NCBI GenBank assembly: GCA_031265715.1
Contig: JAISCG010000121.1
Location: 1-7,393, forward strand
Direction of reading: 5' to 3'
DNA: 7,393 bases
From: Holosporaceae bacterium
GTDB taxonomy: Bacteria; Pseudomonadota; Alphaproteobacteria; UBA3830
The notes beneath the pieces were generated by a model. That model was not told where the DNA came from. It saw only the letters and a list, made by a program, of their open reading frames with translations, and did no database searches. Position 1 is the first letter of the stretch, and the number at the start of each line of letters is the position of its first letter. Below, piece by piece: positions 6,892-7,393 of this stretch. Both the position numbers and the translations under genes were made by a program.

Positions 6892-7393
6892 CCGGGATTC
6901 CGTGACCATTCCTTTGCGTATGATGAAAAAGCTGAGATATCAATGGCTTCTGCTGAACAAATCTATCCTTACAGGGAAATCTCTACCGGGGAAACTAATC
7001 CGCTTCTCGAAGCCTTACATACATTGAGCACGCTGCGGGTTCTGCGAGGCGTTTTTCCCGGAAAATCCTCGAAATAATTCAGCTTCGAACGAAGTCTGCT
7101 AGATGAACAGCAACGCTGCCGGTTAATCATGCTCTTTACCAATATGAATTGCAAACTTACCCAAACAATGAACCCCATGTAGCCGCTGCCGCCGTCGCTA
7201 TAGTCACCGCCGACGCTTGCACGAAATTGGCTACGGCCGCCGGATCAGACACCAAGGTCTACGTGATCAAATATGGAACTACCGATACCTCTTTGGACTC
7301 CTGCGCCGATGATCCTGACAACATCTACACAGTTGATTCAGAAGCAGAACTGAACGAAGCATTGCACGAAATCGCCGCGGATATAAAATCCTT
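6892..7393 (+). pseudogene. Degraded TadG-like VWA-domain pilus assembly protein (runs off right edge)
   Basis: The remains of the C-terminal half of a TadG-type protein, which in alphaproteobacteria carries a von Willebrand factor A domain and belongs to the tight-adherence (Flp) pilus system. In one frame, 6892-7074 encodes ASAEQIYPYREISTGETN and then a GVFPGKSSK stretch, ending at an in-frame TAA (7075-7077). The same frame resumes with LDEQQRCRLIMLFTNMN, apparently the relic of the LLTDGxN strand, and stops at a TAG near 7180. After a frameshift, 7107-7391 in a different frame gives VTADACTKL, KVYVIKYG, SCADDPDN and ELNEALHEIAADIKS, the usual TadG ending. There is no start codon or ribosome site, and the metal-binding Asp appears changed to Asn. 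The assignment rests on motif memory, not a database search. Confidence 0.65.

Noticed and set aside
6969..7178. 69-codon minus-strand ORF at the right end
   Set aside because: It lies opposite the TadG-like remnant, which gives recognisable motifs on the plus strand; the minus translation does not.

Overview
The window looks like chromosomal DNA from a host-associated bacterium, most likely an alphaproteobacterium. The evidence is the degraded TadG-type pilus protein at the right edge and the secreted ankyrin-repeat protein, a kind common in intracellular or symbiotic lineages. This assignment is an inference; no rRNA or tRNA is present to anchor it.

Left part (1-3012, minus strand): a compact one-carbon/methionine operon transcribed right to left. 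metF (methylenetetrahydrofolate reductase) comes first. Two bases later comes a free-standing B12-dependent methionine synthase reactivation domain protein. Its stop codon overlaps the start of metH (ATGA), the cobalamin-dependent methionine synthase, which runs off the left edge after its homocysteine-binding domain and the start of its pterin-binding domain. MetF makes 5-methyl-THF, MetH uses it to methylate homocysteine, and the middle protein probably re-methylates oxidised cobalamin. A detached reactivation domain and the sequence style recall Firmicutes-type methionine synthase loci, so the operon may have been acquired by transfer.

Centre (3013-3160): a short AT-rich divergent intergenic region with candidate promoters and a small dyad. 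No recognisable methionine or cobalamin riboswitch was seen.

Right-centre (3161-6700, plus strand): a 53-residue small protein with a hydrophobic, signal-like N-terminus, then a 1100-residue secreted protein. The large protein has a Sec-type signal peptide, an N-terminal region with an HEGGH zinc-protease signature, and a C-terminal array of about 15 ankyrin repeats in which a two-repeat block is tandemly duplicated. It is the best candidate in the window for a novel system: a secreted metalloprotease targeted by ankyrin repeats, probably acting on a host. It is visibly more AT-rich than the methionine operon.

Right end (6701-7393): about 190 bases with no gene but with a long imperfect palindrome, then the remains of a TadG-like von Willebrand factor A pilus-assembly protein, broken by an in-frame stop and a frameshift and continuing past the edge.
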